DNA from: Gracilaria domingensis
Lineage: Eukaryota; Rhodophyta; Florideophyceae; Gracilariales; Gracilariaceae
Direction of reading: 5' to 3'
DNA: 64,000 nt
NCBI GenBank assembly: GCA_022539475.1
Contig: VCMS01000017.1
Coordinates: 173,765 to 237,764 of the forward strand
Numbering within the stretch: the first letter of the stretch is position 1; every line of letters begins with the position of its first letter. The notes under the pieces are model-generated. The model was not told the DNA's origin. It saw nothing but the letters and a program-made list of their open reading frames with translations, and made no database searches. The translations under genes were made by a program, and so were the position numbers. This document shows, piece by piece, positions 20,601 to 31,406 of the stretch.

Positions 20601-21438
20601 GCCAGAATGACGGCAGCGGCAGGTATCGCCCAGTATGGGAGTGACGCGCGATGCGCTCAACCTCCGTGCACTGGTACGGCACCAGTACCCCGAAGCGGGA
20701 ACGCCATTTCCTCTCGAATCGGAGGCCTTCATGAAACTGAGACCGTGCAGGACGGCGAAGAAACCGGAACTTGGCACGAAGAATGGGCCGCGCCCACAGG
20801 ATCACCTCCTGCTGCGGCTGAACGTTGTCCGAATATCGGTCAATTTCTTCCAACGCGTTGGCTGGATGGTCGCCGTAGCCGACCTCGCCGAAAGTTTGGT
20901 AACGTGCCACGTCATACTGGTACTGTGCCGGCACCGGATGCTCATTCGGAGCTCGGAAGTGTCGCGCGTAGCCAATGCGGGCCATCTCATTGCGAGCGAA
21001 TTGTCTCGTCTCGCTTCGACCTACAAACAGGCAGCTCGGTGTGACCGCAACGCGGGCGATCCAGTCCCATGAACGGGTAACGTCAGCAGGAAGCCCACCA
21101 GGGAGTTGGCTGTCGACAGCGTACGAGTCGACGAGCTCGGTATCCCGAACGGCCTCTGCGTCAAGCCAGGGAGCCTTGGCGAAAAAGAAACTGTGCCGGT
21201 GCGGATCCCGGATGCGTAACGCGCCTGCGGTAGGCCATCCACCCAGCGTAACTGGCATCTCGGCGTTGAACAAATCCCATACGGGCGCGGGACCTGCTTG
21301 AGCTGGAGCGTGGTCTTGCCCGGAGAAACCCGGTTGGGAGGCAGCCGCCGACTGCGGAAGAGGTACAGACCGGAACGGCGGGTTGGAAACTTGCATGCGT
21401 GCCGTCGAAGACGGAGGGGCGTTCGGTGTGTGGGACAT
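20601..21438 (-). CDS. Antisense gene of the gypsy element, N-terminal part
   Basis: Unrecognised protein on the strand opposite to gag/pol, just upstream of the polypurine tract and 3' LTR. First in-frame ATG is at 21438 (frame open to 21477). It encodes about 279 residues before the solo-LTR boundary: a Pro/Ser/Gln-rich N-terminus of about 60 residues, then a globular-looking part with Trp/Arg/Tyr-rich segments (ADVTRSWDWIARVAV; ARNEMARIGYARHF; LRAKFRFLRRPARSQFHEG). Only one copy is in the window, so conservation cannot be tested here. Length, composition and freedom from stops over 279 codons in an otherwise decayed region support a real gene. Confidence 0.5.
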
Positions 21439-21587
21439 CGGCGGGTGGCTCGAAATGGCGAGGTTCGCTATTGACACCGGAGGTGTTGGTGGTTCCGAAA
21501 ACTTCTCGGCAGACCCGTCTTAGGAGACTTCCTTATACACCTCCATCGCGAGGCGCATCGAGCCGACGGAGTCGGTGTCTCAGCCTC

Positions 21588-21599
21588 TGAAGGGGGAGT
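21588..21599 (+). other. Polypurine tract of G1
   Basis: TGAAGGGGGAG directly precedes the 3' LTR start at 21600, the expected position for plus-strand priming. Confidence 0.65.
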
Positions 21600-22447
21600 T
21601 TTAGAGCAAAATGCCCTACAGAGGGATGCACTGGGGTGTTTTTCATAGTCGGTTGATCCGTTACCGGCTTCGACACCTCATGTTATGAGAGGTTACTGTA
21701 GTAGTGGCCCAATCTTGGGGTATGCCTAGGAAGGGTAGTGTTCCTGCACACGTGTGCTGAGTTGGCCCGATGCCTGGTGCGCCGTGGCAAGCCGGTTTCA
21801 CACGTGTAGGGTGTTGGCCGGCAGCGCCGGATACTTAGATATTTTTAATCGATATTTTCAAGTGCCGTATATAGGTGGCGGCACTTGCCGCCACTGTACG
21901 GGAAGTAAACCTCAAGGAAGCTTCTGGCTCTGACTTTCTTGCCGCTTGTGAACGGTCTTCGTCCCTAATCAGCCAAGCCACCACAATTCCGGGCTAGTCA
22001 TCCGACCTCCACCACTGAGGAGTTCTAAACCGTCGTTACGGCATCTTTTGTGTTGTTTTATTGTTATCATTTCCGTCATACGGGTCCTATCGCTCTGCCC
22101 TGTTGTACAGGTTTGACCCACATTGTCTGGGAATACTTCTCGATCTCGCGAGTCAGTGCACCGCTGCGCGGCTCGTTGGTTGCCCGTTTTGCTCAACACC
22201 GTTGGTTTGGATATCTCCACTCGCTGTGGCTCGCCGGAACTACCCGGATTATACGCCGATTCTTCCCACCACAACCTCCGGCTGCACGCCCAGGACGGGG
22301 CTGCCCCGATTTACACCCGGCCTGTGTCAGCCCTACCGGAGGGTTCTACCACCGACCCTACCCCTATAGGGAGCGGGGCTCGAACATCCTGTAGGTGCAC
22401 TTTCCGCGACGCGGCTCTTGTTTGCTCACTCGTGGGATTGCACCACA
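21600..22447 (+). repeat. G1 3' LTR
   Basis: 848 bp matching the 5' LTR at 3059-3912. The start reads TTTAGAGC for canonical TGTAGAGC and the end is TTGCACCACA at 22438-22447. It is followed by AAAGG, the right target duplication. The TATA and double-palindrome block is conserved near 21863-21895. Confidence 0.85.
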
Positions 22448-22452
22448 AAAGG

Positions 22453-23155
22453 TATCCGAAGACGGAGTTAGCCCGAGGGCAATGGCCACAAATGATCAGA
22501 ATTGCCTAAAGGATCCTCAGGGATGGAGCTAAAACGTACCGTACGCGGTGACTCTCCGGCAGTAGTGGTAAACTTCGCGTAGGCGAAACTAGCCATGAGC
22601 CAACCCAGTTACCCTTTACTGAAGGTGGAGGTGGCCGCGAGGTCACCTCCTATACTGTCACCGGTAAATTAGTTAGACTAAATTAAATAATCTAGTGCAC
22701 ACTTGTGCAAAACCACACACATGGTGTGCGTGACCAGAAGGCGTGGGCGGTCAGTAAATAAGTCAACTTTCGAAACAATTCCCGCCTGAATAGACCCAAA
22801 TCGGACCACGTGTACCCACGACCACTCAATACCGCGTGCCACACCACGACAATTCCAGCTTACATTCCGACATCCGATCACCTCAACATATCCCAGTTTT
22901 GGGCCAGGTGTCATTTTTCCTTTCCTAGGATCACACATCGGCGTACGAGTTATGAGCATCATCAGCGCTGATACCGCGCTTCCGCGTTGGCTCTACAGAT
23001 ATTGCGAAAGATCAGCGTATAGACTGGTTATACGCGAGCTTTCTAAAGAACAAAGATACTTTCCATACTTAACCCATTTCCATAACTAGCCTTTCTCGGA
23101 CGGTACCTGTTGAGAAACTCCTCTACGCAGCGGCTACGTCTTGCAACCCAGCCAG
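22453..23155. other. Intergenic, between G1 and the solo LTR
   Basis: Host flank of G1. No gene, RNA or repeat recognised; a 94-codon minus-strand frame at 22678-22962 has no features that set it apart from chance. Confidence 0.4.
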
Positions 23156-23160
23156 ATATG

Positions 23161-24014
23161 TGTGTTACAAACCCACGAATGGGCAAACAAGGGCCGCGTC
23201 GCGGAAAGCGCACAGACAGGGTGTTCGAAACCTGCTCTCTATAGGGGTAGATGCAGCAGTAGACCCCTCTGATAGGGCCAGCGCGATGCCGGGTGTAATT
23301 CCGGGTGGCGCCGATCTGAGCGTGCAGTCAGAGGTGAAGGGGAAGAATCGACGTAGGTATCTGGTTGTTCCAGCGAGCCACAGCGAGTAGAGATATCCAG
23401 CCGAACGGTAGTGAGCAACAGGGGATCAGCAAACGAGCCGCACTGCGGGGCACTGACTCGTGATAAACGGGAATAAGTCTCAAGACTAGTGGGCAAAACA
23501 TCTGTAGAACAGGGTAGAGAAACGAGAGCCGTATGACGGAAATAATAAAAAAGTAACAACAAAAGATGCCGTAAAGACGGTCTAGAACTCCTCAGTCGTA
23601 GAGATCGGATGACTAGCCCGGAATTGCGGCGGCTTGCCCGATTAGGGACGAAGACCGTTCACAAGCGGCAAAGAAGTCAGAGCTAGAAGCCTCCTTGAGG
23701 TTAACATCTCGTACGGTGGCGGCAAGTGCCGCCACCTATATTCGGCACTTGAAAATATCAACGAGAAATATTTAACTATCCGGCGCTGCCGGCCAACATC
23801 CTACACGTGTGGAACCGTGGAAGGCTTGCCACGGCACACCCTGCATCGGGCCAACTCAGCACACGTGTGTAGAAAAACTAACTTTCCTCGGCACACCGCA
23901 AAAGCGAGCTATCAATACAGTAACCTGTCATAACACAAGGTGTCAAAGCCGGTAACGGATCAACAAACTATAAAAAACCTCGATGCATCTCCACAAAGAG
24001 AGTCTTGCTCTACA
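23161..24014 (-). repeat. Solo LTR of the G1 family, inverted
   Basis: 854 bp, reverse complement of the G1 LTR type. Read on the minus strand it starts TGTAGAGCAAG (24014 downwards) and ends GTAACACA (23161). Perfect target duplications ATATG flank it at 23156-23160 and 24015-24019. This copy fixes the exact termini of the family. It is a solo LTR, since no internal sequence adjoins. Confidence 0.9.
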
Positions 24015-24499
24015 ATATGTGTTTGTAAGTTGGAAAGACGCTACTGCGTGCCGTCTGAGGAATGGAAGCCAATCAATGCAGGTTACCGAAGAGACCTTAT
24101 ACTTCGCCATAAACGCAAGGAAATCTGAGTCTCCACTCTAACGGTCGTAAGAAAGTTGCGATACACCAGTCAATGTGGAAGCCTGCGCAGGGGTACCAAA
24201 ACAGGCGGAAGCGGGCACAGCGAAATACAATGAAGCTGTGATTGGCGGTGGAGTGAAAACGGAAAACGGCTGAGAAACGCCGCTAAAAGCAACAGCAATA
24301 ACGATACTGCGAGGCCAAAGTACTCCCGAAATTCGACAAATCAGAGAACAAAATCTCTTATTATATGTGTCGAGCTGTTTTATGCTCAGTTGTTTCTAGC
24401 AAACGACCACACAGATTGTGTCATCATAAACAGCAACACATGCTTTTCAATGCAGTATGCCCCATTTTTTTTGTAATTTTAATGTGATATTGCTATCTC

Positions 24500-24918
24500 A
24501 ATCTACACTGCTTGTACTCTCTTGCGTGTCTGAAAATTTTGGCGATTCTTCTTTTTTTTGTTTTTTTTCTTAATTTCCTCAACTCCAAAAATTGGCTCAT
24601 TTATTTTTCTCTTTTTTTTTTAAATTTCTGTCTGACGTTTGGCACGAGTTTTTGCTTTTTAAAATATTTTGTGCGTGTGAAGTTTGGTGCGGGTTTTAAC
24701 CGTTTTATTTTGATTATGTGTTTGACGATTGGCATGAATTTTAGAGTTTTGTTTTTTAAGATTTGTCTGGAGTTAACATGGGCTCTTGACTTTAAGTCCT
24801 GGTTCTTTTCCTTTTGCATTAGTGCACGTCGCTATTCTTGGCTGGTACCTCTCGGAACTGCTGCTTTCTGTTGAGTTTGTCACTACCTGCGTTATTTCGT
24901 TGGAAAACTGAAGTCAAT
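24500..24918 (+). repeat. Decayed A-type LTR remnant
   Basis: AT-rich sequence whose right end (about 24755-24918) aligns with the ends of A-type LTRs: a TTTGTCTGGAGTT block shared with 49313-49325, then GGCTGGTAC, GTTTGTCACTACCTGCG and a terminal AACTGAAGTCAA for ATGRCGTCCACA. Left boundary not determined. 24020-24499 and 24919-25638 hold nothing recognisable. Confidence 0.5.
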
Positions 24919-25638
24919 AGTAAGCAACAGAAAAAGATGGATAGAGATTGTGGTTTTCTTTCTGTCGAAGACAAAACTGTAGAACTAAATTACTAGTAGT
25001 CTGTCGCTGATTGAATTGAATCCTTTGATATATGTGTTTTAGTTGATGACAGTTGGTTTTGTCATGTAGGTTCGGCGTTGATGGCAACAATTACTGCTGA
25101 CAAGAACCAGCGCCGATAGGATGGTGAGCTCGAGGACAGATGAAGTTGGCAGACATCCTTGTCTCGGCTTTCTGTTTGTCCTCATCGTAAGAAATGAGTT
25201 TATGAGTTTACGGTATTTTCAATGACATATTTTATTTGGTGAGAATGTCAAATATGCGTCTACAAGGACATTGTCACGCCACATATGCGTGTTGAGAGTA
25301 GATCTATATTTAAGTTAATTTTTTTTTTTGAGCAGCGGCTTGAACCGAACGAGCCAGCTCTCATCTTCTACTTTAAGTGCTTTGTGCAATGAATCAGAAT
25401 CCTTCCAGTTTAAGCATATAATTGTGCGTTTCATAAATTGTGAGCAAATACATGATTTTTTCTTGTCAGTTTGTTTTTTTTCAGGAATAGAGTATAAGAA
25501 TATACTAACTATATGGAACAAAGATCTAGTCTTCTTCTCTATAGCTGTTTGATAAAGTCCATCCAACCCCCTTGCGGAAGACTCCTTATGGGCAAGTGGG
25601 ATTGTCACGCAAATGCTGCCAGAGCAGTCTTTGCAGCA

Positions 25639-26946
25639 TTAAAAAGCAACGATTCCCGCAGCATTCATGTCAGGAACATTCATGGGGACCTGGATTTCGC
25701 GAAGCCTTGCACCCTTTCCTCTCTTTGCAACTTTGAAGACTCCTACAGCTCCACTGAATAATTGATATAGGAATCTTCCATCTCTGGATCGCCATAAATC
25801 AGTGGGAAGTGATCCAGTCGCGACCACTTCCTCTTCAAGTGTCGAAATCCCCTTCTTGAACGAGAATGCAGAAAGAGAGTCTGACCCAGTATTGGAAATC
25901 CAAAAATTATCCAGATCAGCAGAAAACTCAATCCAACAAGAGGCAGTTTGACCTGAACTTAGCGAGGATCCTACGAGGACGTCCAGTTGCACTGGAAATA
26001 GACGCCCATCAGATTCAAGGCGCCATGTTGAGACAGAGGCAGATTGATTAAGAGGGGGACTCATGCCGTCTGCCGCTACTATATCGCGAACTTCTGGAAC
26101 GATAACGTATTGCACACCCAGTAACCTCACGATTTCGAAACCAATTGGATTCGGGAGATTACGATCTTCGGCATTGTTTAACTCCGTTGATGTTGCTCTA
26201 GCTACGGGAGTCATACTGAGCATTCCATCGTTAGCGACACTGAAGACCACGATTTCTTCTAAAATACCCGTGCCGAAAGCAGTAAGACTAGAAAGCACAT
26301 TAGAAACAACCAAAGAACGATGATCGGGCGAAATTTGGATAGCAGCTGGGCGGGATGTGAGTTGTCGCTGACTTCCTAGAATGGGAAAGAGTTTTCCAGT
26401 AGCAGACAAACGGAATCCTGAAAGGACACCTGTTTGGGAGAGGAGGTCATCAAATGTTCCGTCCATTTCTATGCTGGCAACGTAGACGAGATTTCCAGAG
26501 ACGGCAATTGAGTTCGGTCCAAATCCGGGAACAGGTTGCACATGGACGAGACGGAGAGAGAAGTCGCGCAGCACTTTAAAGACTGAAACAGATTGACTTC
26601 CAGCGTTTACTGCCAGGACGAATCTGTAATCAGGGGTGATAATCACGGAGAAAGCCGAAATAAGAGGGTCAACACCGACGTCATCTCTGAGAATGGCGCC
26701 TTTTCCTCCCGTCCTGAGGGCAGGATCCAGCAACTTGAGAGTACCGTTCCTTCGGCGAGCATAAACGACAAGAGTGTTCTCGGTAACATTGTTGGACATG
26801 GCGTACACACCTCCTACGAAGTCACGGGACACTCCGGTTCGGGTGAAGCTGTCTATATCTGCTGTGAAGCCTGCCTTTTGTGCGACTACGCCCGAGAGCA
26901 AGCAAAATGCTAGAAATGTGGGAAATAATAACGGGGCATGAACCAT
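25639..26946 (-). CDS. Secreted beta-propeller protein, lactonase family-like
   Basis: 435 codons from ATG at 26946. The first ~22 residues form a clear signal peptide (hydrophobic core LLFPTFLAFCLLSGVV, probable cleavage after VAQ or nearby). The mature part consists of repeated beta-rich modules of the type NSIAVSGNLVYVAS and ISPDHRSLVVSNV, with DFWRS-like SRDGRFLYQL near the end. This is the pattern of seven-bladed propellers of the 6-phosphogluconolactonase/carboxymuconate cyclase-like family. Potential N-glycosylation sites (NVT, NGT, NQS) fit secretion. No introns are needed. The family covers varied enzymes and binding proteins, so the substrate is not predictable. It is the cleanest host-like gene in the left half of the window. 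Confidence 0.8.
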   Translation of the reverse strand: MVHAPLLFPTFLAFCLLSGVVAQKAGFTADIDSFTRTGVSRDFVGGVYAMSNNVTENTLVVYARRRNGTLKLLDPALRTGGKGAILRDDVGVDPLISAFSVIITPDYRFVLAVNAGSQSVSVFKVLRDFSLRLVHVQPVPGFGPNSIAVSGNLVYVASIEMDGTFDDLLSQTGVLSGFRLSATGKLFPILGSQRQLTSRPAAIQISPDHRSLVVSNVLSSLTAFGTGILEEIVVFSVANDGMLSMTPVARATSTELNNAEDRNLPNPIGFEIVRLLGVQYVIVPEVRDIVAADGMSPPLNQSASVSTWRLESDGRLFPVQLDVLVGSSLSSGQTASCWIEFSADLDNFWISNTGSDSLSAFSFKKGISTLEEEVVATGSLPTDLWRSRDGRFLYQLFSGAVGVFKVAKRGKGARLREIQVPMNVPDMNAAGIVAF

Positions 26947-28759
26947 TGTTAGAATATACTGTTACGGTTGTATTTGGGATGAGAATTGAATGTCGGTTGC
27001 TACGTCGTAGGCTGTGGCGAGTTCTGTGCAAACTCTTTTATACATTCTTGGATGGAAGTCGTTGGCGAGATCATGCTGTTTCTTAGGAATGTTATGATGG
27101 AAGCGCGTTCTGGAGTGACAAAGAAGCTTGTCCTGAGGTAGCAAATAGAAACGCTGCCGATGGCATCTGATGGGGTGGGCGTGCCTTAGAAGCCCGATAA
27201 CATACGAGATCATGGAGCTTTCTCACCTTTTGGTAAAGCAAACGCATTGTATCCTGCGATGTGTCGAAAAGGTTCTATAACGTGTCCCATTTTTATACAA
27301 GCAGTATCTATTGATTGGCAGAGATCTCTTCCACACATGGGTATGTTCGCTACAATCATTCAAGCAACGAGCACTCGAGGAAAGTTCGAGAAACATGATG
27401 AAGAAACAATGAACATTCAATAAAAGTTGGACGAACATGATGGACATATATGTTTTGTCAAACAACTATACCTGTGTATGTAGCTTTTCAGAACTAAGCC
27501 CAAACTGTGGTAGTACGTCCACGTATCGCTGTTTGGATTAGAGACCGGTTTGCAATCCAAACAGCGATGAGAACATGCACGTGTATTAGATACAAATTTT
27601 GGAACTTGTGCCAGTTAGACACCGGATATACGTGTATGCCGCGTGTCATGGTTGTCAGTCAATTTGACGCCACTAGTATTACACGTCCACTACGTTGACA
27701 TGAGAACACGACACCACAGCGACGCACTTCCGTTGCACCGTGCTGCCTTCTATGGAATCTTAGCTCTTGTTCAGACCCCTGCTGGAGCAACGGGCAAACG
27801 TTCACGCCGCCTTCGTAGGATGGAACATGCCACTTCACGGGGCTGCGAATCTGAAGAATCCATCCGTAACGCTTGCGCCCTTTCCGCAGAAAAAAGTACT
27901 CTAAGTGTCCTACGCAAACGGGAGCCGCCGCGACTACGTGCTATGTTTAAGAAAGCCACACGATCGAAGATCGTACTAAGAAACAAGAAACAAGCTTGCA
28001 AACCGTTGCGCGCGTTATCTGAAGAACCGACCTTTCACTTTCGTCCACGACAGCAATTGGAAGGAAGCCGATGCTCACGCGAATCAAAGAGGGAGGTGAA
28101 GGGTCACACGTGTGCGACGAAAACATGCTGGCGAAACGTGTAATTTCAGCTTCAAAATTTAATCTTCTAAACTTCGAATTCTGATGGTTCAAATCCAAAA
28201 GCAAAACCAACAGCCGATTTGGTGCTCTGAGGAGCTGCCGCTGGCGCTGGGCGGTGCCCGCGGAGGATCACCAAGCCATCATCATGATGGAAACGCTGCT
28301 GTACCGACAAGCCCAGCTCAATCGTGCAGGCGAACTTTGCGAGCCAGGTTCCAAGGGGCTCCGCTTCTTGAGCTGTAATGCTTTGAAAAAAGATGTTTCG
28401 AATCGTTAGACGAGAGCTGCGATTGCTACCTGCTGCTTTAAACTTTGCAGCGCGCCCAATAGCATTGCTGAAAGCAAAGGTTGGTAACGCCTGTGGAATC
28501 GTCGAGAGAAAATGTTCTTAGGAGTCTCATTATCCCGCAACAAGACGAAGTAAAAATGGGTCTGAATCAGACATATATGCACCGCTCTACTATACAGATT
28601 GCATCAAAATTCTATTGACGAGAGAGATTTCGTTAAAGTGGCGACAAATGTTTAGGTACATACTATGGGTACTGTAGCTTGGTATTGCCGATAATTGTGC
28701 TGCGGCTTCAGTACACAAAGAATATCACAAATGTTTGTCGTGAGTTGCGGGTAGTGGGT
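26947..28759. other. Intergenic, 5' of the propeller gene
   Basis: No supported gene. A frame at 27643-28143 (Arg/Lys-rich) lacks recognisable motifs and is not called. A strong 15-bp hairpin lies at 27525-27568 and is listed separately. Confidence 0.4.
27525..27568. repeat. Perfect 15-bp inverted repeat (hairpin)
   Basis: ATCGCTGTTTGGATT (27525-27539) and AATCCAAACAGCGAT (27554-27568) are exact reverse complements with a 14-base loop. It is not at the end of any recognised element. Confidence 0.7.
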
Positions 28760-28840
28760 TGGCCGCGACAGGACGCGAACCAATGTCACGGACTTCGTGG
28801 AAAAGGTACTCACGGTGCGTACCAGCTGAGCTATGGCCGC
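28760..28840 (-). pseudogene. tRNA-like sequence with A and B boxes, probably a tRNA pseudogene
   Basis: The minus strand carries TAGCTCAGCTGGTA (A box, tRNA positions 8-21) and, 40-50 bases on, GGTTCGCGTCC (B box / T-loop), in an 81-base sequence starting GCGGCCA. The D stem closes only with an enlarged loop, the T stem has a mismatch, and the acceptor ends do not pair fully. A possible anticodon loop would read CCA (Trp), but its neighbours are abnormal. Promoter boxes are convincing; a functional tRNA is not. Confidence 0.45.
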
Positions 28841-31406
28841 TCATATGCTTGCTCAATATACAATCGTTAGAAAAAAAGGCATCTTAAAATGTCCCGTTTT
28901 TAAACGTTTTATACACGTTTGCTTTTTATTTCGGCTTTATAAAACGTTTGCTACATGTACACGTGTGATCCACGTGATGCCGTTATCCACGTTTATCCGA
29001 CGTGTACCATGTTGTCAAGTCAAGTTTCCTCGACATCAACGGCATTGAAAAGTGCTGCGATCCTCCATAGGCCCTCGTTCTCTGCCACAGCACCCCTCCT
29101 CGCCGTCGACCCACCCGCGCCGTTGACCCGCCAGCCCGCACCTCCGCCCCAACGCGGATCTCATGTTCCTCATGCCTGTGTTTCTTGTTCAAAGTAGAGC
29201 CATAGTTTTGAACGAGAGCGTCCCGTGTTGAATGCGGTTTGTTTGACAGACTGGTTTGATCCAAAAGGTGTGATGGAATCACCCAGGGTAGTGGAACTGA
29301 TGTGGTGGACTCAATGGTATATTGATGTCCGTTCTGTACCCTTTTCGGTGGGTACAGATCAGAGAGTCAATAGTGGGCAATTGCAATCTGAACCTTCTGA
29401 ACCCACGATTTTAGGGGTGTTTGGAGGGGTTGGAATTTGTTTCATATTAGGGGTATAAGGTGGGTACAGATTCATGGGAATGGCACGTGGACACATGCGG
29501 AACGTTCAAAAACACGTTTAAAGAACAATTAAGATGTTTTAAATATCTGAAATATTTTTAAGACGTTTTAAACCTATATTGCCAATGCTCAATTCGTATG
29601 GCTGGAGGTGTTGAAGCACTGGATTTTCGAGGAACGAAGAAGTGGACTGTACGGAAGTATGACCTGATCAGCGATGACTTGGACTATCTGCATGCACTGG
29701 ATTTATCACCGCCTCGCCGCCGTCGCTCGGCGTCGTCGTCTGGGATCGTGTCTTGCTCTGCTCTCGCAATGCGCGATCGTCGGCGACGGAGCTCTCATTT
29801 CAATTTCCCTTCCGAAGGGTCCCTGGGAGGAGTGCTGTCCTGGTCGGACACACTGAACGCGCATGGTCATGCCGTGCGGTGTAGCAGAGCATCATGGGTC
29901 GTGCCCGCTCTCTGTCTCCCACCTTACCAACAAATAAAGATCTTCCGAGAGCGCTACGAAAGTGATGAATGATTATAATGTCTTTATTCTGCAGCTCGCT
30001 GACACTACAATGTGGTCCACAGCTCACTTCAGCAAAACAATAAAATAGATTTTAAATGCAAGCCACGTGCTAGCGCTTCTTTTGGAGAAGCTGCCTTGTC
30101 ATGCACTTTTTCGGGGGCATTTCTGATTGCATATTGCGACTGATGAGGTTAAAACCCGGTAAAATGAGGTCCAACACTCTATAGAGATATATGTAACCCA
30201 CAACTGCGCACTTTGTCCTGAGAAGCGTTGCAGACGGTACTCCACTCGCGCCGATTTGAGAACCCATCACGCACAAAACACTCGGCTGTTGTTGAATCTC
30301 GGTTCCTTGATGGACAACCTTTGTTCCTGGAGGACTTGAGCTCTTGCTTCCGAAACATGGCGAAAGTGAATTTGAGACGTCCAATTCTTCGAGCGACATG
30401 AGTTCTGCCTGTTCCAATAACAATGCAGGGCATGCATCAGATATCTGACGGTATCAGTAGCGCACCCAGTTCGACAAAAAACAGGGTCGCAAAGATCGAG
30501 ATTAGCATTCTTGTCTCTCCAACTTTGCATTTGTAGACATGTCGTCACGTGGTAGGCATACCTTTCCACAGATGAATCTCAGACATGCGTTTGCCCAGAA
30601 GGAAGGGATACCTGTGTTAGCTTGCACTGGCTGACACAAGCAACCAAAAATTATTCGTATTGAATACTCCGTCAGAACATGTCTTCCTCTTCGCCTACTT
30701 CAGTGGATTACCAGGGCGCCAGTGGCAGAACTTGCAGTCGCAGCCCAAGCAGTGGCCGCAGCCTTGGTTTACCCAAAGCTCCAGCTTCACCATGCCAGAA
30801 ATCCACACGATTCCCGCCGCTGACGTACCTGCGTACGTAGCACGCACGTGCTACGTCGAGGCTTCTTTCAGCCAGCATGACATTTGAAGCAAAGAAACGT
30901 TTCGTTCTTCTACTTCGGGGGGACAGATCTCTTCCACGTACTCATCTAGGTACGAAGGTTGTAGTGCTCGCAACTTATCGATAAGAAGTATCGAAGCAGT
31001 GATATGTAGCTTCAAATATTCGTAACTTGTAGATTTGCAAACAGGTGGAGCAAGTTCACACAGCTTCTTATCGGTGAAAACGAGCAGAAAATATCTTCAT
31101 CCAGACATATTCTATTGAATGCGATCATGACCGACTGGATTTCCACGGAAGAGAATTCCAGGCAGGCCCGAGCCATCCCCAGCAATTTACGTAGAAAAAT
31201 TGATGAAGATTAAGCGCAACTTTTTGAAACGGTCAGTGATTTTGTTCGATGAGGCGCTTTGCTTTCCAGATTGACAAGCGGAAAACCCGGAGCTCCGCAA
31301 GTCGCCTACTTAAATGCGAGAGGTACCTGCCAGTTTCAACCGTTCTCTCGCCGCCATCAACAACTACTCGCCTCCAAAACTCATTCGCATTTTCCCGATT
31401 TTCAAA
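28841..31406. other. Intergenic
   Basis: Several short frames occur (for example 29598-29972) but none has a recognisable domain. A 22-bp palindrome with 10-bp arms (ACGTAGCACG, 30835-30856) is the only notable structure. Confidence 0.4.

Larger units (their letters stand above)
3059..22447 (+). mobile_element. G1: old Ty3/gypsy LTR retrotransposon with nested insertions
   Basis: Two related LTRs in direct orientation (3059-3912 and 21600-22447) bound the element. Each has TG..CA-type ends allowing for single changes. The flanking pentamers are ATAGG (3054-3058) and AAAGG (22448-22452), a target duplication with one mismatch. Inside are a primer binding site, decayed gag and pol, an antisense gene and a polypurine tract abutting the 3' LTR. 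Pol is cut at 9956 by the related element G2, and the antisense gene by a solo LTR at 19628-20600. The LTR pair differs at roughly one base in five by eye, so G1 is old. The joint between the G2 3' part and the G1 3' part is not resolved, because no G2 3' LTR was found. Confidence 0.8.

Noticed and set aside
24500-24874. Hydrophobic ORF at 24512-24874 as a membrane protein
   Set aside because: It is AT-rich LTR remnant sequence; the Phe/Leu-rich translation follows from T-runs.
27643-28143. Basic 166-codon ORF as a gene
   Set aside because: No domain, no signal and no supporting context; composition alone is not enough.
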